Assembly (NCBI GenBank): GCA_949317995.1
Contig: OX439045.1
Coordinates: forward strand, 47,387,693-47,451,692
Source of the DNA: Acholoe squamosa
Lineage: Eukaryota > Annelida > Polychaeta > Phyllodocida > Polynoidae
Direction of reading: 5' to 3'
Length of the DNA: 64,000 bases
Below, one piece after another: positions 36,520 through 49,857 of the stretch (position 1 is its first letter; each line of letters starts with the position of its first letter). The notes under the pieces are model-generated. The model was not told the origin of the DNA. It saw only the letters and a program-made list of their open reading frames with translations, and did no database searches. The translations under genes were made by a program, and so were the position numbers.

Positions 36520-37437
36520 GCTATTCACATGCTCAAATATTCAACCAAGGTGATGCAGTCACATCTTTTCTATATTTACAATATCAAGGGACATATCTGA
36601 GAATCTACAGAATATACTCATAAACCTGAATATCCTTTGCAGCAAAATGTAAATCTGAGTGGTATCCTGTATAGAGGCAGGACACAATAGGAACACAATA
36701 CCACATATACTAAGTTCTGCCAATAAGGTTATCTAGGGGGTGGGGCTATAGTAGAGCTATTTGAACATCACAGTGGCTGGTATGAAAGATTCAGTCTAAC
36801 CCTTTAACTCCATGCACTGCATATCATATTTTGTGGTGATAAATAAATAACCTAGAGCACTGAAATGATGTCACTGAATGAGACAAAGAAATTGATACAG
36901 GGAATGCTGAAATATTACAATTTTAAGTTTATCTGAATTATGTCCAGCCAAGGCAAAAGGGTCCCCCAAGGGTAAAAGTCAATTTCCAAATTCAAGTCAT
37001 GAGCTATTCACATGCTCAAATATTCAACCAAGGTGATGCAGTCGCATCTTTTCTATATTTACAATATCAAGGGACATATCTGAGAATCTACAGAATATAC
37101 TCATAAACCTGAATATCCTTTGCAGCAAAATGTAAACCTGAGTGGTATCCTGTATAGAGGCAGGACACAATAGGAACACAATACCACATATACTAAGTTC
37201 TGCCAATAAGGTTATCTAGGGGGTGGGGCTATAGTAGAGCTATTTGAGCATCACAGTGGCTGGTATTAAAGATTCAGTCTAACCCTTTAACTCCATGCAC
37301 TGCATATCATATTTTGTGGTGATAAACAAATAACCTAGAGCACTGAAATGATGTCACTGAATGAGACAAAGAAATTGATACAGGGAATGCTGAAATATTA
37401 CAATTTTAAGTTTATCTGAATAATGTGAGCCAGCAAG
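36520..37437. repeat. Tandem duplication, 483-bp period
   Basis: Units begin at 36520 and 37003 and stay nearly identical for about 430 bp, then diverge. Differences are few, so the event is fairly recent. The inner part (GGGAATGCTGAAATAT) also resembles 47080-47100. Confidence 0.9.
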
Positions 37438-38019
37438 CTAAAAGGACCGTCCAAGGGGGATTGGTACCCAATTCTGACCACCAGGGGGACACAACTAAGG
37501 CTTAAAAAGGGGAAACTAGACCAAAAATTCTATTATACTAGTTTTTCATGAGGATTTCAATAGTCCTAAAGGGAAATTTCCATTTTTAGACCAAACCTTC
37601 CAAATTTGGAATGCAAATAGAACGTTTTTAGGGAATTTCAGGGCATAAATCAGTGTATTTGTTGATATGTGTTGCCATGGAAACAAGATTTCCACTCAAA
37701 ATAGAGGAATAAAAAAAGCCCATCCATAGCCCCACTCACAGGGATGAATGTACTCAAAAATAGTAAAAATCCTATTTCTAGGTCAAATTCTATGAGAAAA
37801 TGATTTTAAAGAATATGATAATTTTCCTTATTTGCATAATTATGCATACTTATACTAATCTCGAGTTATCTTGGGAAATATGCAACTTAGAGCTTATTTG
37901 GGATAGCGATAGGTCACTGATCACCCAAATTGATAGACCCATAACTCAAAAACTAGGAGAGATATTTTCTCATGTAATACATCATTGAAAAGCTCATGAC
38001 TTGAATTTGGAAGAGTTAA
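36804..38019. mobile_element. Probable TTAA-flanked element overlapping the tandem duplication
   Basis: The left side starts TTAACTCCATGC (also at 37291) and the right side ends GGAAGAGTTAA, like the element at 46515-47348. The 3' half matches 9610-10230. The tandem duplication blurs the left end. Confidence 0.35.
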
Positions 38020-38807
38020 AATCCAACGATAGCTATAAACTTGGTGAATACTAAAGCATGCTACTCTTTTTCATTGGTAAGAATGATATCTAGATTGCAA
38101 GATGATTTAGTAATAGAGGGCATTGAAATGACTGTATATTCAGGTGTCTAATTCGAGGTATGTCCAAGTGAAGGTGATTCTACCCTTCGCTGCTACTGTT
38201 ACTTGATGAAACACTATATAACAGGAACCTGAAGGATGATTTTGCTATGCCTGCTTGAATTGATTGTTATTTAAGACTGTAATCAGTCATGCAGGGTAGT
38301 GAAGATAATGCACTGAATACAATTACTAACTTAGATTAACATAAATGCTTTATTTCTACAACTGTTAGATTCCTTCATGGAACAAACAAACCTTCATATC
38401 AATGGAATTTAGGCTAAAGGGTATACGTTTCAGATTTAATAGCCGATTTTCCTAAAACTTTCCAGCTATTTTGTTACTAGAACAGAACTAGTTTGTGTTG
38501 ATGTAAAAGGGATAAACTGTAGGGAACCTGATATGAGCTCTGGTGGTATCATGAAACTTTTTCTGATATTAATTCTAAGGAAATGAATGAAGGCAGCCCG
38601 TCCTGTGACTCGCGTTGGGGATAAGTGTTCAATACCAGCAGATGGGCCAGTCTTTTATTTACCAGATGCATCTATGAGGGTCATACCCCCAGTGCAGTAT
38701 CACCAGATAGGCTAGCATATAGGCCTACTTACCAGGTTACTTAAGGTTCACCCCAGTAAAATACTACTAGAGAGGATAGACTGTAGGCCTACTGTAGGCC
38801 TACTTAC
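38020..38807. other. Intronic sequence, nothing recognised
   Basis: No exon, repeat or RNA could be supported here. The GTDC1 segment expected between VLGET and GYL was not found here or at 34653-36500. Confidence 0.4.
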
Positions 38808-38904
38808 CCAGGTTTCCCCTAGGACAGACAACTTAAAGCGGAGGCCCTCCTCATGTAGCTGGAACAGCACCTGGAAAAATGTGTCAGGATCCTTGTCATA
38901 TTCC
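38808..38904 (-). pseudogene. GTDC1: GTDC1-like exon (DKDPDTFFQVL to VLGET)
   Basis: 97 bases with acceptor TTGTAG and donor CTGG|GTAAGTA. It reads EYDKDPDTFFQVLFQLHEEG and LSVLGETW, close to human EHDKDPESFFKVLMHLKDLG and VSVLGETF. It opens with the last base of a Trp codon, as expected after WPHR-W, but the exon supplying that part was not found upstream. No stops are present. Confidence 0.85.
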
Positions 38905-41811
38905 CTACAACAATAGAAAAGGTGTTCACACTTATCAGTCAATAGACAGGATTCACTAGTTGTGAAATTGACATGTAAGACATATCTGGAATAAAGGGTC
39001 ATATCAATTTGTTCGAATAAATTACCCTTGGATAGAATAGAATCAATAACTGTAAAATCCTCTTGTAGGACAGCTCTGAATCCAGCTTATTTGAATTAAA
39101 ACAATAACTGAGAACATGTCAGGACAATGTTGTCCAATTATGTCAGTTGAGGCTAATTATGCAGGTTGGTCAACTCATATAATTGTCTCATCACATCCTC
39201 TTCAGCACCTGGGCCTATTTACATCAGTATTGCCATTAGAGCCAGCAAAGTGAACAGGACATCATTACTGCTATTCTAAATCTAGGCCACAAAAACACTT
39301 CCTGTTCCAAAAAATGGTTGAAACAATCATCATCTAAATAGGCTTGTTATAAACTGATGCTCTTCCTCATCCTGTTTAGCCTTAGAAACCAATTCAAAAC
39401 TGTGAAGTAAATTAGATGAAGAAATATAAGTTAGAGATGCCACTCCATAGACAACAATATGTAAGAAATCTTCCAACTATTCCTAACATTCTGTAGGAAA
39501 TTCACATACAATAGGTTTATCGAGAAAATTCATGAAAAAAAGGTAAGGGATTCTGCCAATGTAAGTGGAAAAGGTGGCATCTCTTAACTGAAAGTATGTG
39601 CTGAGGATATCACTGAATGGAGAATAGCAAACTTATACATTGTGAATATGAGTAGTTGAGTGTAAGAGTGGATGACAGGCATTATTATGTTAATGGCACA
39701 CACCTAGGGGCATCCAACACTGTAGGGGGTTCACATCTGACACTGGAGGGTTCAACTTGGGGACATGGAGCAGCTCAGGTGGGGTTCTGATTATGCAAAT
39801 GAGCTGTCAGCCACCTGGTGCTCATGTACTGAACTATGCCTAACCGTTGCTCATAATGTGAGAGAGATGTAATTAGATGTCCAGCTCCTGGGATGAGGAT
39901 GAGGTCAAGGTGTAGGTTCTATAGAGTGTTATAACACAGTGGCAGATCCAGAATTTTAAAAGGGATGGAGGCGCTCCCTGTTTAGTCTATAATATTTTCT
40001 TTAGTTAACTTCAGGCAAAATAGAACTTTGAACTACAAGGGAAAATGAATCACTATTTGACATACTGTAATACCTCTTGTATAAATATATGAGTATAGAC
40101 GTATGCACAGCAGTGCTCTAGAGAATCTGTCTGAAACCAGGGTAGACCTTACAAGTGGTGATTTCATACCGTAGAGCAGTATTAAAATGACTACTGAACG
40201 TTTTGACCCCATGTTTGCCTGGTAAGAACTCAGGGTGCGCCTTATAATGTATACACAAGATGCACCTTATACGAGTATAGAGAGGTATGCCTCACTTTAA
40301 ATCCTTGTAAATTTGGAAGTGATGAGTCTATTCTTGAAATAGATTTTGATTACCAGCTTCAACAATACTTTACACAACTACTACCAACTTGGCACTGTAA
40401 TTTGCTCATACAAATTATACCTACCAATAGAAATGTATGGTATTTGAAGGTCATGCATTTTTTTATACTGACTCTAACATAATTTTCATATCAAATATGT
40501 ATGGCCTGTAGGGTAGGTTCATAGACACATTCATGATAGGGTAAGGGGTATGAGCAATGGAAATGTGTTGGGATAGGGCAGTCAGTGTACTAGGGGAGGT
40601 TATCTAGGTTAATAGGCACTGATAAGGAAAGCAGCCATAGAGACACCCCACACAGATAACAAATGTGGGGCATACACACTAGGGGACTAATTCAAATCCC
40701 ACAAGTCTAATATCAAAAGTATTCTGTGAGGACAGCTCCCCGTGGACTTGAAACCTGTGTACAGTTTCATCCTATACTGTCTTGTCAGAAGGGTACTGGC
40801 ATTAGAGCATAACATAACAACCTATATATGTAATTATAATAACACATTTTATGAGAATTGCTGGGAATGAATGTGGAACTAAGGTCCTGATTCTGGGAAG
40901 TTGCGAAATGTCTACTTAACCCTAGTCTAGGCCTACCCTGGCCACTACTCCCTCCTAGTTCTGTCCCCCTTTAGGCACACCGCTTATGTGTTTCTGAATT
41001 ACAAATCAAAACAATGAAGTCCCTCCTAAAGCCTAAGCCAGTCTAGGGTAGGCTTCACCTCTACAATCACAATACATTCCAGAACAAGAGTTTTCCTTAC
41101 AACAATACCTGTCTGATTATTGAGGTCTTTCAGATCAAACTGGGACATATCACAAAAGCTTAAAACAACTATCTGGAAAGTTAGCGACACATTTTAATTA
41201 ATGCAAATTGAAAACATTTCTTCTCTCATCAAACTGTTATGCTTACTGGTTAGGAATTTTCATGACATGAAATGATGGTTATTAAGTGCCATTTCTTTTT
41301 GCCAATATTGAGAGTTTTTTTGGATTTCAAAGGTTTTATGCTATGTCATTTATGCCATTAAGGTGGCTGTAATTTGATAGGCTGTAAACATTTTAAGGGG
41401 CAGGTTGCATTAAAAAGACACCAGTGAAAGATTGATTTTTCTTTAATGCCGCTGCTAAGAGGTGCTTAAACTACCAGCCATGACTGATAAGGACCTGCAA
41501 GTAACGAGCAATTAGTCTTCCGTAAGCTGCCTGGTTTTAACCAATCAACCAGGTTTTAACCAATCAAGACCCTTTAATTAATATCCCATAGCCTTAAGGC
41601 CATTGTATACACTTAACCCTGTGGTACCAGACATGACCTAAGAGTCCACCACATTGGTATGTATGAAACCAAAGGGCTTACAAATATAGCTGAAATGTTA
41701 TCCCCACTGATAAACAAACACTTACCTAAAACCTATTTATAGTACCGGGTAAGTAAGCAAGGTGCTTGTTCAAGAGGCATTTTAAAGTCTTTGTGCCTAT
41801 ATGTGACCCAT
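38905..41811. other. Intronic sequence, mostly unrecognised
   Basis: I see only a hAT-like end (CAGTGGCAGATCCAGAATTTT, 39945 onward, followed by GGAGGCGCTCCC) without a clear partner. The rest shows no genes or repeats that I can name. Confidence 0.4.
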
Positions 41812-42268
41812 CCTTACAAAGCGGTTCGGAAGTCGCACATACAAAATGTTAAGTTATTAGCATATTCATTTACAGCTCAACGAGAGCTTTCTTTTGGTAT
41901 ATAACACTTGCATATTTGAACCAGGTGGTGCTATACATATCTTCTGCGGGTAAATTTAGTCGGATTGATTAAAAATTTGATTTAACTGAGATAATAGACA
42001 TATTTAACATATAATAATTTATGAATCCTATATAATTCCTATATAATTCTACATAACAATGAAAACTATAGCTATGTCTTTTTGGCATGTGGGGCTTAAA
42101 TTCAGTTTAGTAAGCAAGGATTCTGAAAGATATCTACCCATAGGTTGGAAAAATGCTAAAATATCAATTTTGAAAAATCTGATATTTTTGACACTATACC
42201 ACTTGAAAGGGCCATATCTAGGCTTCTAAATGTGCGACTTCAGTACCACTTCGTTAGGATGGGTCACA
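41812..42268. mobile_element. TGTGACCC-ended MITE, copy 3
   Basis: It runs from TGTGACCCATCCTTACAAA to GGATGGGTCACA with TA on both sides. It matches the copies at 3379 and 16011, and lies in a GTDC1-like intron. Confidence 0.85.
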
Positions 42269-45112
42269 TATGGTTCAATAGGGCACGGCTATTGTATTCT
42301 GACATGTTATCTTTTAAGACCTGGACATATATAATACATACTCTCTTCTATGCTGTTTATACAGCAAATATCAGAGTATAGTACAACATGTCCATATTTG
42401 CCAAGAAAATATCTCTGATGTGGCCAATGCTCTAGGCTACATAAGGCAGCAATACTGACCCCATTTTCTCATACAACTTCGATAAGACATGCGCTCACAC
42501 AGATCTATGAATATAAAGACCTAGGAATGCTTTGAACCCTTCTCCCACTTCTGCCTTATTCTCCTTTGAAGCACCCCAATCAATGAACTAAATGACACCA
42601 TTTTGATGCCGTAGATAGTATAACTTGGTATATGGTTCTGCTGATGATAGAGGGCTTATGTTTCTACTTGTAAGTACCACGATACTATTGATGCTCTGGG
42701 GGAATTCTCAAAGAGTCAAGTTGAGAGGAATCTTATGTGATATTGACAGTGGCAAGGCCATGGTTTTCCGTCATAAAAACCTGTAGAAGATCTTCAGTGT
42801 GTTGAAAGTCAATTAGGGTGATGTGAAATATTCTTTCCTGGTGTTTACTCCAGCAAGGGTAGCAGAGGCTGCCAACAGTCACCATCTGCGATTACTATTT
42901 CTATTTGCTCGTTCAGTAGAAAGATACCATATCCATATCTCACACTTCTGTCTTATCTTTAGGGGCTTCAAACATACATATACAGGTAAAACAGACCTAT
43001 CCTTGTGGTCCAGGTTGATTATAATTATACAACCAATATCTCCATATCAGACAGCAGGGGGGAATCAATTCCATAACAACAACCCAGCATGGCCTGAAAC
43101 AATTAGTTTTCTGCCAGAGTGAGTCTGCTCAATACACCTATATTGTGGCCAGATTACCTGGTAATTGATAAGATAACTAATGGGGCTGGAAGGGGATGGC
43201 AGTAATATAGCAGCTAGATGAGCAGCTCCTTCCTTTCATGGCGCCCTACATGGCCTATTCATGTGAGCAGTTAGTGGTGGTTATTTGATTATGATGATCA
43301 ATGAGTAGATACGCCCTGCAATGGCCTACTGCCAACCAGCCTACCCTGCCCCCATCTCCCACACCCCCCAACATACACACACATCCTGAAAACTGAAGGT
43401 GACTGTTGGTGGCCTCAGCTCCCCTGTTGGCTGTGAGCAGCTCAGCCCCCTACCACCCTTTCTGTGACCAGCACATAGAGCAGGTCTACCATAGAGTGCT
43501 GGTAAGGGGTTTAACCCCTAGGAGACCATTTCCTCCAAGGCTTGATCAAGGTTTTCCCTGAATTATACATTGTCCCTCATGAGAAGTAGCCTTGATTAAC
43601 ACTACATCATTATGATTCAAAATTATAGTAAACAATATCAACACTGGGGTTTTGTATTGAATGGCACTCCATCTAAAGCCTGAAAAGGTGGATGTGTGGG
43701 ATTGTCCTGACTAGGGTCAAGGCTTATTTATAGTCACCATCAGTGATCCAGTAAATCCTCTTTACATTTGGCGGCTTCCCTAAATCATAATGGCATCCTT
43801 CTGAAGGCTGAGAGAGGCATTTGTTACAGTGACAGGACATGTCTGAGCTCAACCCATGTACACAGTCTTTTGTCCCTTTTATTGATTCAGAGCCAAAGTA
43901 CCCTGTCATTATTTATTTTGGGTTCAGGGGCTATGCTTTGATGTCAAATCTCAAGGTTTTGTCTAGTGTAATGTTTAGTGCTACATGACAGGTACTCCAT
44001 GATAATTTTGTTAAAGTAAGTCTACTATGAAAGCAAGTATTCCATCATTAACATTTTGGCTGACCAATGTTTCACTATATAAAACAAACAAAACATAAAA
44101 AAGTCAGATGAGCCTTGGCCAGTCTAAAGTTAGGCTAATTGAATACTTTTTGTCATTTAGTATTCAAAATCATGACTAATCATGTGAATGAGTGAATTTC
44201 TATACAGATGCAGCCCCCACTATTATAAGGGGGACAGTAGTTACCCGGTTTATTGTAAGGGTCTTAGATCAGCAGCGGTCTCAAATAAGCACCAGGGGTA
44301 AGGATGTATTGAAATTAATCTAAAGCATTGGTAACAGTATTCAAATAAGTGCCAGTCTCATATCAGGTTAGGGTACAGGTACATAGAAATGTATAAGCAC
44401 CAGAGCACAATGGTACGTAAATACCACAATACCCCAGTTGGTAAACCTTATTGGGCATACCCATAATCAAGATAACAGGAAACTTGGCAACAGAGAACAT
44501 CAAATACTACAGCAGTGCCAAGACACTAATTATGTCACTCAGACAGACGTACCATGTCCATTAGCTGTTTATGTAATATTTCTTACATTCTCTTAGAATT
44601 CTTCCCATTAGAGAGCATCCTGTACTTGCGTACTTAACTATCGAGTGCAGAATTCTTAGACTGTTTCATAACTGTTTCACAATATGTGTAAAGCTTATTG
44701 TCTTTACTCTCTTCATCTTCTCCATCTGACCTTGACGCATCTGACCTTTACTTCTACTGTGACCTGAGACTTGACACCAGCAGCCACAACATCATTGAGA
44801 CTTTTACAGGTGGAGATGGGAGAGAGCAAAGGTTTCCATGAGGGATGATGGCTCGATTTCACTATGACATATATTATTGCCATCAGCTCTTGGGAAGTCT
44901 ATGCAGCCACTGCGGCCCATTATCATGAGTCCTTCCATTTTAGCATCTATTGGGCTAATGAGCTGCAGTCCGAGTAGCTCACCAGGTGAGAAACATATAC
45001 TGCATCTCTTGGGTTTACTCGGACTGCTACCTGAGTCACTGAGGTATGTCTGGGCTGTGCCTTAAAACCATGGTATTTTCACTTCCTGCTGCACCAACAC
45101 TACCATCCTTAC
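42269..45112. other. Intronic sequence, nothing recognised
   Basis: Short frames only. An open minus-strand stretch continues past the exon donor at 45113 to about 44815, but no family match supports it as exon. Confidence 0.4.
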
Positions 45113-45501
45113 CTCTATTATCACTCACGATGCTAGATAGCACTTCCGGTTCTGATACAGACCTTGTGGGGCTCCCACTGGAAGTAAAGCCATTGGTCTG
45201 GGATGGGAAGTCCAGGTTAAGTCTGCTCTCCATTCTAGAGGATGTACCCCCGGATGTTCCATCTCCACTGGAAGTGGCCTTTGTCACCTCTGCTTGGCAC
45301 ATGTTGTCAGGATCAGGTTTCTCAGAGTGCCCCTTGCAGGGAAAACGAATGGGAAAGTTCAATAAGCGACATTTCAGTCAGATGCTATCAGCCAGGTGCC
45401 TCGGCAGATGGTCCGGTATGAGCTTCATAAAGGGTCCAATGGAGTCAAGGAAAGATGACATTTTGTACTTTGAGTTGAACACAATGACATCTGCCACGAG
45501 G
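45113..45501 (-). pseudogene. GTDC1: GTDC1-like exon with an in-frame TGA
   Basis: The acceptor CCCTAG precedes 45501 and completes the Cys codon split from the upstream exon. It reads [31 protein letters not shown] and then FPIRFP, matching human [31 protein letters not shown] and FPIRFP. Between them a TGA (45378-45380) sits near the Arg of human IIRPKC, so CGA to TGA is likely. The rest is Ser/Gly/Thr-rich linker, also variable in the family. The likely donor is AGAG|GTAAGG at 45113. The exact 3' end is uncertain. Confidence 0.8.
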
Positions 45502-46145
45502 CTAGGGGGAGAAACAGAAAAACTGTTAGAAACAGACATTGCAAGTGCAACATTAGCAGCTCATCAAAGTATATTATATATCTAAAATAGAGCCACCCAA
45601 AGACTGAATGAGGCAAGATACCACTAATTAAATGACATGTACAGTGAGTGGCTTACTCAGAGTGAGGGGGACAATCTTTCAACCTTTCTTGATTTTCATG
45701 TCTGCATTAGGCAAGTTTCTGCTTGGATATATTACTTTTATATTTCATAAAAATAGATATCAATTTCTACTGAATGAATAAAATGTCAATTCCTTTGTTA
45801 CCCTTCTCAAAGAAAATAAATTGATACTTTTCAATATGAAAAGCCAAGCAGAAATACCATCTTTTGTAGGGATAGTGGCATGGCCAAATGATAATCTACC
45901 ATAAAACCTGCGGATAAGCCGAACCTCCATATAAACCACACCCTGAATTGAGGAGATAGACATAAGCCACATATAGGCCCTAAAATTTATGATTTTTAAT
46001 GCAGCTCAATAGCGTCAAAAACCCACATCGTTATAAGCAGTATGCTGAGTTCAGGGTGAGTCTATAAGCAACAGTCAGGGTCTAAAATGGGCTATTAGTT
46101 GTGGCCTATAAGCAGGGTTTTAAGATAATTGATATTTCAACTTAC

Positions 46146-46313
46146 CAGGAGAGCACCTGGTTGTAGCCATACTGGAAGTCCCTGTCCTGTTGTTTCCTGA
46201 CTGGGTAGACAAGTTGGTTTTCATGAAAGTAGAGTACTTTGTGTAGATGGGTCAGATCTGGTTGGAGCGCTGTCAGCTCTGCCAGGTTCAACAAAGAACT
46301 GCAGAACAATACT
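46146..46313 (-). pseudogene. GTDC1: GTDC1-like exon (YFHENQLVYPV)
   Basis: 168 bases with acceptor CTTACAG and donor TCCTG|GTAAGT. It reads VLFCSSLLNLAELTALQPDL, KVLYFHENQLVYPV and RDFQYGYNQVLS. This is very close to human LFASSVLNLTELAALRPDL, KILYFHENQLIYPV and RDFQYGYNQILS, from the N-terminal DUF3524 part. It is intact. Confidence 0.9.
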
Positions 46314-46514
46314 CTGTAAGAAACAGACAGAGGTTAAAGAATATTACATCATATTATAGATGGTACAATGTAGTAGTGTTATAGTATCCCATTATTGTAT
46401 TTTGTATTGAGTTGACCATCAGTCATCCTACGCCTATCTGTGCATTTGATATATTAAAAGTCATTGCGTAGAGTGTCAGCCGATCGAAAGTTTAGCTAGT
46501 GGGAGAGGGCTTAA

Positions 46515-47348
46515 CTCTTCCTTTAGCGATAACGCATTAATGCGTAGTTTGGGCTGATTTTGGCCGATTTTTGACCGATTTTGAGTAGCCTGTAATTCCC
46601 TTAATTTTCATTTAAATGCCTAGATTTTTTTTCATAGTCATAGGGTCAGTTGGGTTCTCTGCAGACTGCAAAGAATAAGTCTCTATCTCTGATACTTTTT
46701 ACATGGCAATCTTGCTAGCTTGAGAGGAAAATTTGAAATACTCTAAAAGTTTTCCATAGATTTTATCAGTATTTAAGCTGAAAAAAAACATAAAATAATG
46801 TCAAATAATATAATTTGTCGGATGAAAAATCAACTTTATACATTTTTTTTAATGCTCAACATGATGGTGTCAAACTTTTTGCTGATTTTTAATTCATTTT
46901 TGGCTATTTAGGGTGGTTACCATGGTAACAGATATGTCAGATTATGCTAGAAAACATTGTTTTTGCCTAGTTCTGGTTGCCATGGCAACCTGAAAGAACA
47001 TTTCTTGCATCGAATTTGTACCAAAAAATCAAAAAAGTTCTGTATTTCCTACAATGTGCACTTTATTTCATTAAAATTGATTAAGGGAATGCTGAAATAT
47101 GGCAATTTGAAGTATCTCTAAATTATCAAATTTTCTTATCAGAGCATTATCTTTATGATGATATATATGTCATTAATGATAATAGATAGAGAAACCGGGA
47201 TGGTACATTTTGAGATCAACTGACCTAGCCTAAACCATCACTATTTCCCTTCTAATTGGAATATCCATATAACTTTAACAGCTTCTGAAAGCTTATGCCA
47301 CCTTCTACAACCCAAAATTTGCTCTGAAATAGGCTGGTAAAGGAAGAG
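46515..47348. mobile_element. TTAA-flanked non-autonomous element, 834 bp
   Basis: TTAA flanks lie at 46511-46514 and 47349-47352. The inverted ends are CTCTTCCTTTAGC and GGTAAAGGAAGAG. It has no coding frame. Its interior shares GGGAATGCTGAAATATG with the repeat near 36895. It lies in a GTDC1-like intron. Confidence 0.8.
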
Positions 47349-48012
47349 TTAAACAAACATTTTTGCCTGATTTCCAACTGATCCTCCTTTATATCCATTC
47401 ATTTATTTGCCCTATCAGCATTTTTCAGATCAGTGTCGTTTTCTCTTTTTGTGGTATTAACTCTAATTGAATACCCCCTAAAGGTATCATTGAAATATGA
47501 GAGATGTTTCATCAGAACACAAGAGTACACATATTGTAATAACTAGCACTATAGCGGCAATATTGGAGAAGGGCTCATATGACATCAATACTGAGGAAGA
47601 ATAGACCATGGGTATTAGAACTTAGATATAAAACAACTACACATCGTTGACAAGATAATTATACATGGCAGCCTGTTTTGTCATCCACATTTGTGACAAA
47701 ACATGGAAAATGTAGTATTACGGGGATTTAGTGCTATTTATGGCCACCAGGTGGTCCCACCAGTGCGCCACATGGTGTAACATCATATATTGTCAGGGGA
47801 CTTTCACCCACTGCTCCTTATGAGATTTTGATTATCCATAACATACCAAAATTATCCCTAGGACCTCTCACTTCAATTGAAACAAATATAATTGGATGAG
47901 CTCATTGGATATTATCTTGGTCAACTGAATACTCAAATCAGATAGGCATATCTGAACTAATAATATTGCAATTTCTGTCAACTTATGTAGATAATATTTC
48001 TTTTGGCATGAT

Positions 48013-48222
48013 GGTCAGGTCGGACTGCTTCTGCAGCTCCGGCGGGTCACTGAGGCCCCCCCTGGAGGGAGACACACACATCACCCTCCTGCAGCTCTGT
48101 GCTGCCACCTACCACCCACACACCAATTCATCCCCCACAAACCCCTGCCTTCCTCCCAGTCTGGGAGGTCGGCCATATTTCCACATACCTCCATACCATC
48201 CACATCGTCCTTCCATTTTTCA
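48013..48222 (+). repeat. Ngaro split direct repeat A1
   Basis: It starts GGTCAGGTCGGACTGC and matches A2 (53113-53325) with a few differences. It probably carries the start of the transcript and part of the recombination signal. Confidence 0.85.
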
Positions 48223-48375
48223 AGGATCCTACACTTCAAATACCATACTCCGACCCTCTACACCTGTACACAAAGACATTTTAATCCGTATTTTAAGGGT
48301 GTAATACAGGGGTATACGGATGGTTTAGCTGTGTGGAGATATTTCCAGATTTGAACTTGGCACCTTCCCGCCAAG

Positions 48376-49853
48376 ATGTCCCGTACATCCAAGGCATCAC
48401 CGAGGAAGCCTCATACACGAGGCTCTTCAGCCAAGAAGACCACAGACCAAGGTAAAATTAAGAAGTCTCCTAGACCTACTAAAGCCCCAAAGACGGATAA
48501 ACCCCAGCGTGTTACTCAGGCTGTGAGGGTGGCAAAGTTGTGTCTGAAGTTAAGGCCACTATCACCAATATGAGTGAGCAACTGTCTAATATAGCCAAGG
48601 TCCTCCTTCCCCCTCCTGATGGTCAACAGGAGGGTGGGGAGGCAGGTGACGACCAAGGGAAGGCCTCCACACCCACTAATGCTCCCCAGGGCTCCACATC
48701 TCTAAATAATCAGCCAGACAATAATCAGTCTAACCGGGTTGATAAGTCTAAGAACCAGTCAGGGGCATCAAAGAGCAAAGAGAAGTCCCAGTTAAAAGAA
48801 AGTTCTAAGCTCTCTAAAAAGGATAGGACTGTTAATCGTACTCAGGCCTCTAAACGCAGTTGGGTAGTTCACGGTCAAGGCAGTACTCTACCTTAAATAC
48901 AGACAGTGACGACGAAGTATCAGGTACTCACACATCTAGGTCGTCCTGCCGCCCACTTAGAACATCCATATCTGATGAATCTCGTAGGTCTCATTGCAGC
49001 TCCAAACGCTCAAAGAAGCACAAACACCACCGCAGATCCCCGCAGCCACGTCGACCCGCCAGCAGATCGAGGGCTTCACACAGGGCAGATATCAGTGCAC
49101 GCCGTAGAAGGACATCATACTCCAGCCTATCGTCATCTGCCTCCTCCGCACCTCCGACACCAAGAAGGTCAAAAAGGGCTGCAAAACACAGTGATGAGGA
49201 AAATATTGAGCGCTATCTTAAACTGGAGGAGTATGAGCAGCGACACTCAGAGGGTAAGGCCCTATTGTTCTCCAACCTTAAAAGCGGAAAAATGATTAGT
49301 AAGCCATACATGTATACCCCCAGAGACGGCTGTACGACATTGAAGCAAAAGCTAGATTTCAGAAATTCGATGCATGAAAAGGAGTATTTTCATAGTACCC
49401 TCAGACTATTACAGGACAGTAAGGCCTATGATCAGGCCGACAAGCAATATATATTGGATCATTTGGCGGATGTAATCTTTGACTCTATGCATAGGAAGTG
49501 GGTGGAGGTTCGCAGATGGTCACAAGGTATATGGGATGCCGTAGAGAGGAATGATAAGGTGGTCCCATACACAGGCCATACAGAATCACCGCTTCCACAG
49601 TGCCATATGCTACCCTGCCCAGGCGGGCAGCAATAATGCAACAGCTGCCCAAAACAATGCCAATGACCCCTTCTCTGCCCAAGGGGTAGTATGCCGCGAC
49701 TTTAATGCTGACAAAGGCTGCCGCTTCCCTAAGATGCACACACACAATGGCAACAACTTCCTGCACTTCTGTACATGGTGCTGGAAGTTGGGTAAACGTA
49801 AGCCCCATCCAGGTTACATGTGTGATCGCCGACCACAGCAGCAGCTAGACTAA
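48376..49853 (+). pseudogene. Ngaro gag-like ORF, frameshifted
   Basis: The frame starts at ATG 48376 (MSRTSKASPRKP) and moves through four overlapping open pieces: 48376-48573, 48540-48896, 48860-49636 and 49551-49853. This implies frame changes near 48540, 48880 and 49560-49620. The first half is Ser/Lys/Arg-rich. The later part is helical and charged (ERYLKLEEYEQRH). The C-terminus has a Cys/His cluster (CRDFNADKGC, then FCTWCW and a final Cys), a likely zinc-binding motif of DIRS/Ngaro gag. The repeated frame changes show it is broken. Confidence 0.7.
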
Positions 49854-49857
49854 GTTA

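Noticed and set aside
42395..42440. Minus-strand HWPH string resembling WPHR of GTDC1
   Set aside because: No donor site, poor flanking match and wrong spacing.
43138..43172. Minus-strand VIWPQYR between AG and GT, as the missing HIVWPHR exon of GTDC1
   Set aside because: The phase does not match the next exon (which needs a split Trp codon) and only a few residues agree.
45046..45585. 179-residue plus-strand frame
   Set aside because: It is the antisense shadow of the GTDC1-like exon, whose minus-strand reading has clear family motifs.
48099..48284. Pro-rich frame in repeat A1 (and its twin in A2)
   Set aside because: It lies within the non-coding split repeats of the Ngaro element.
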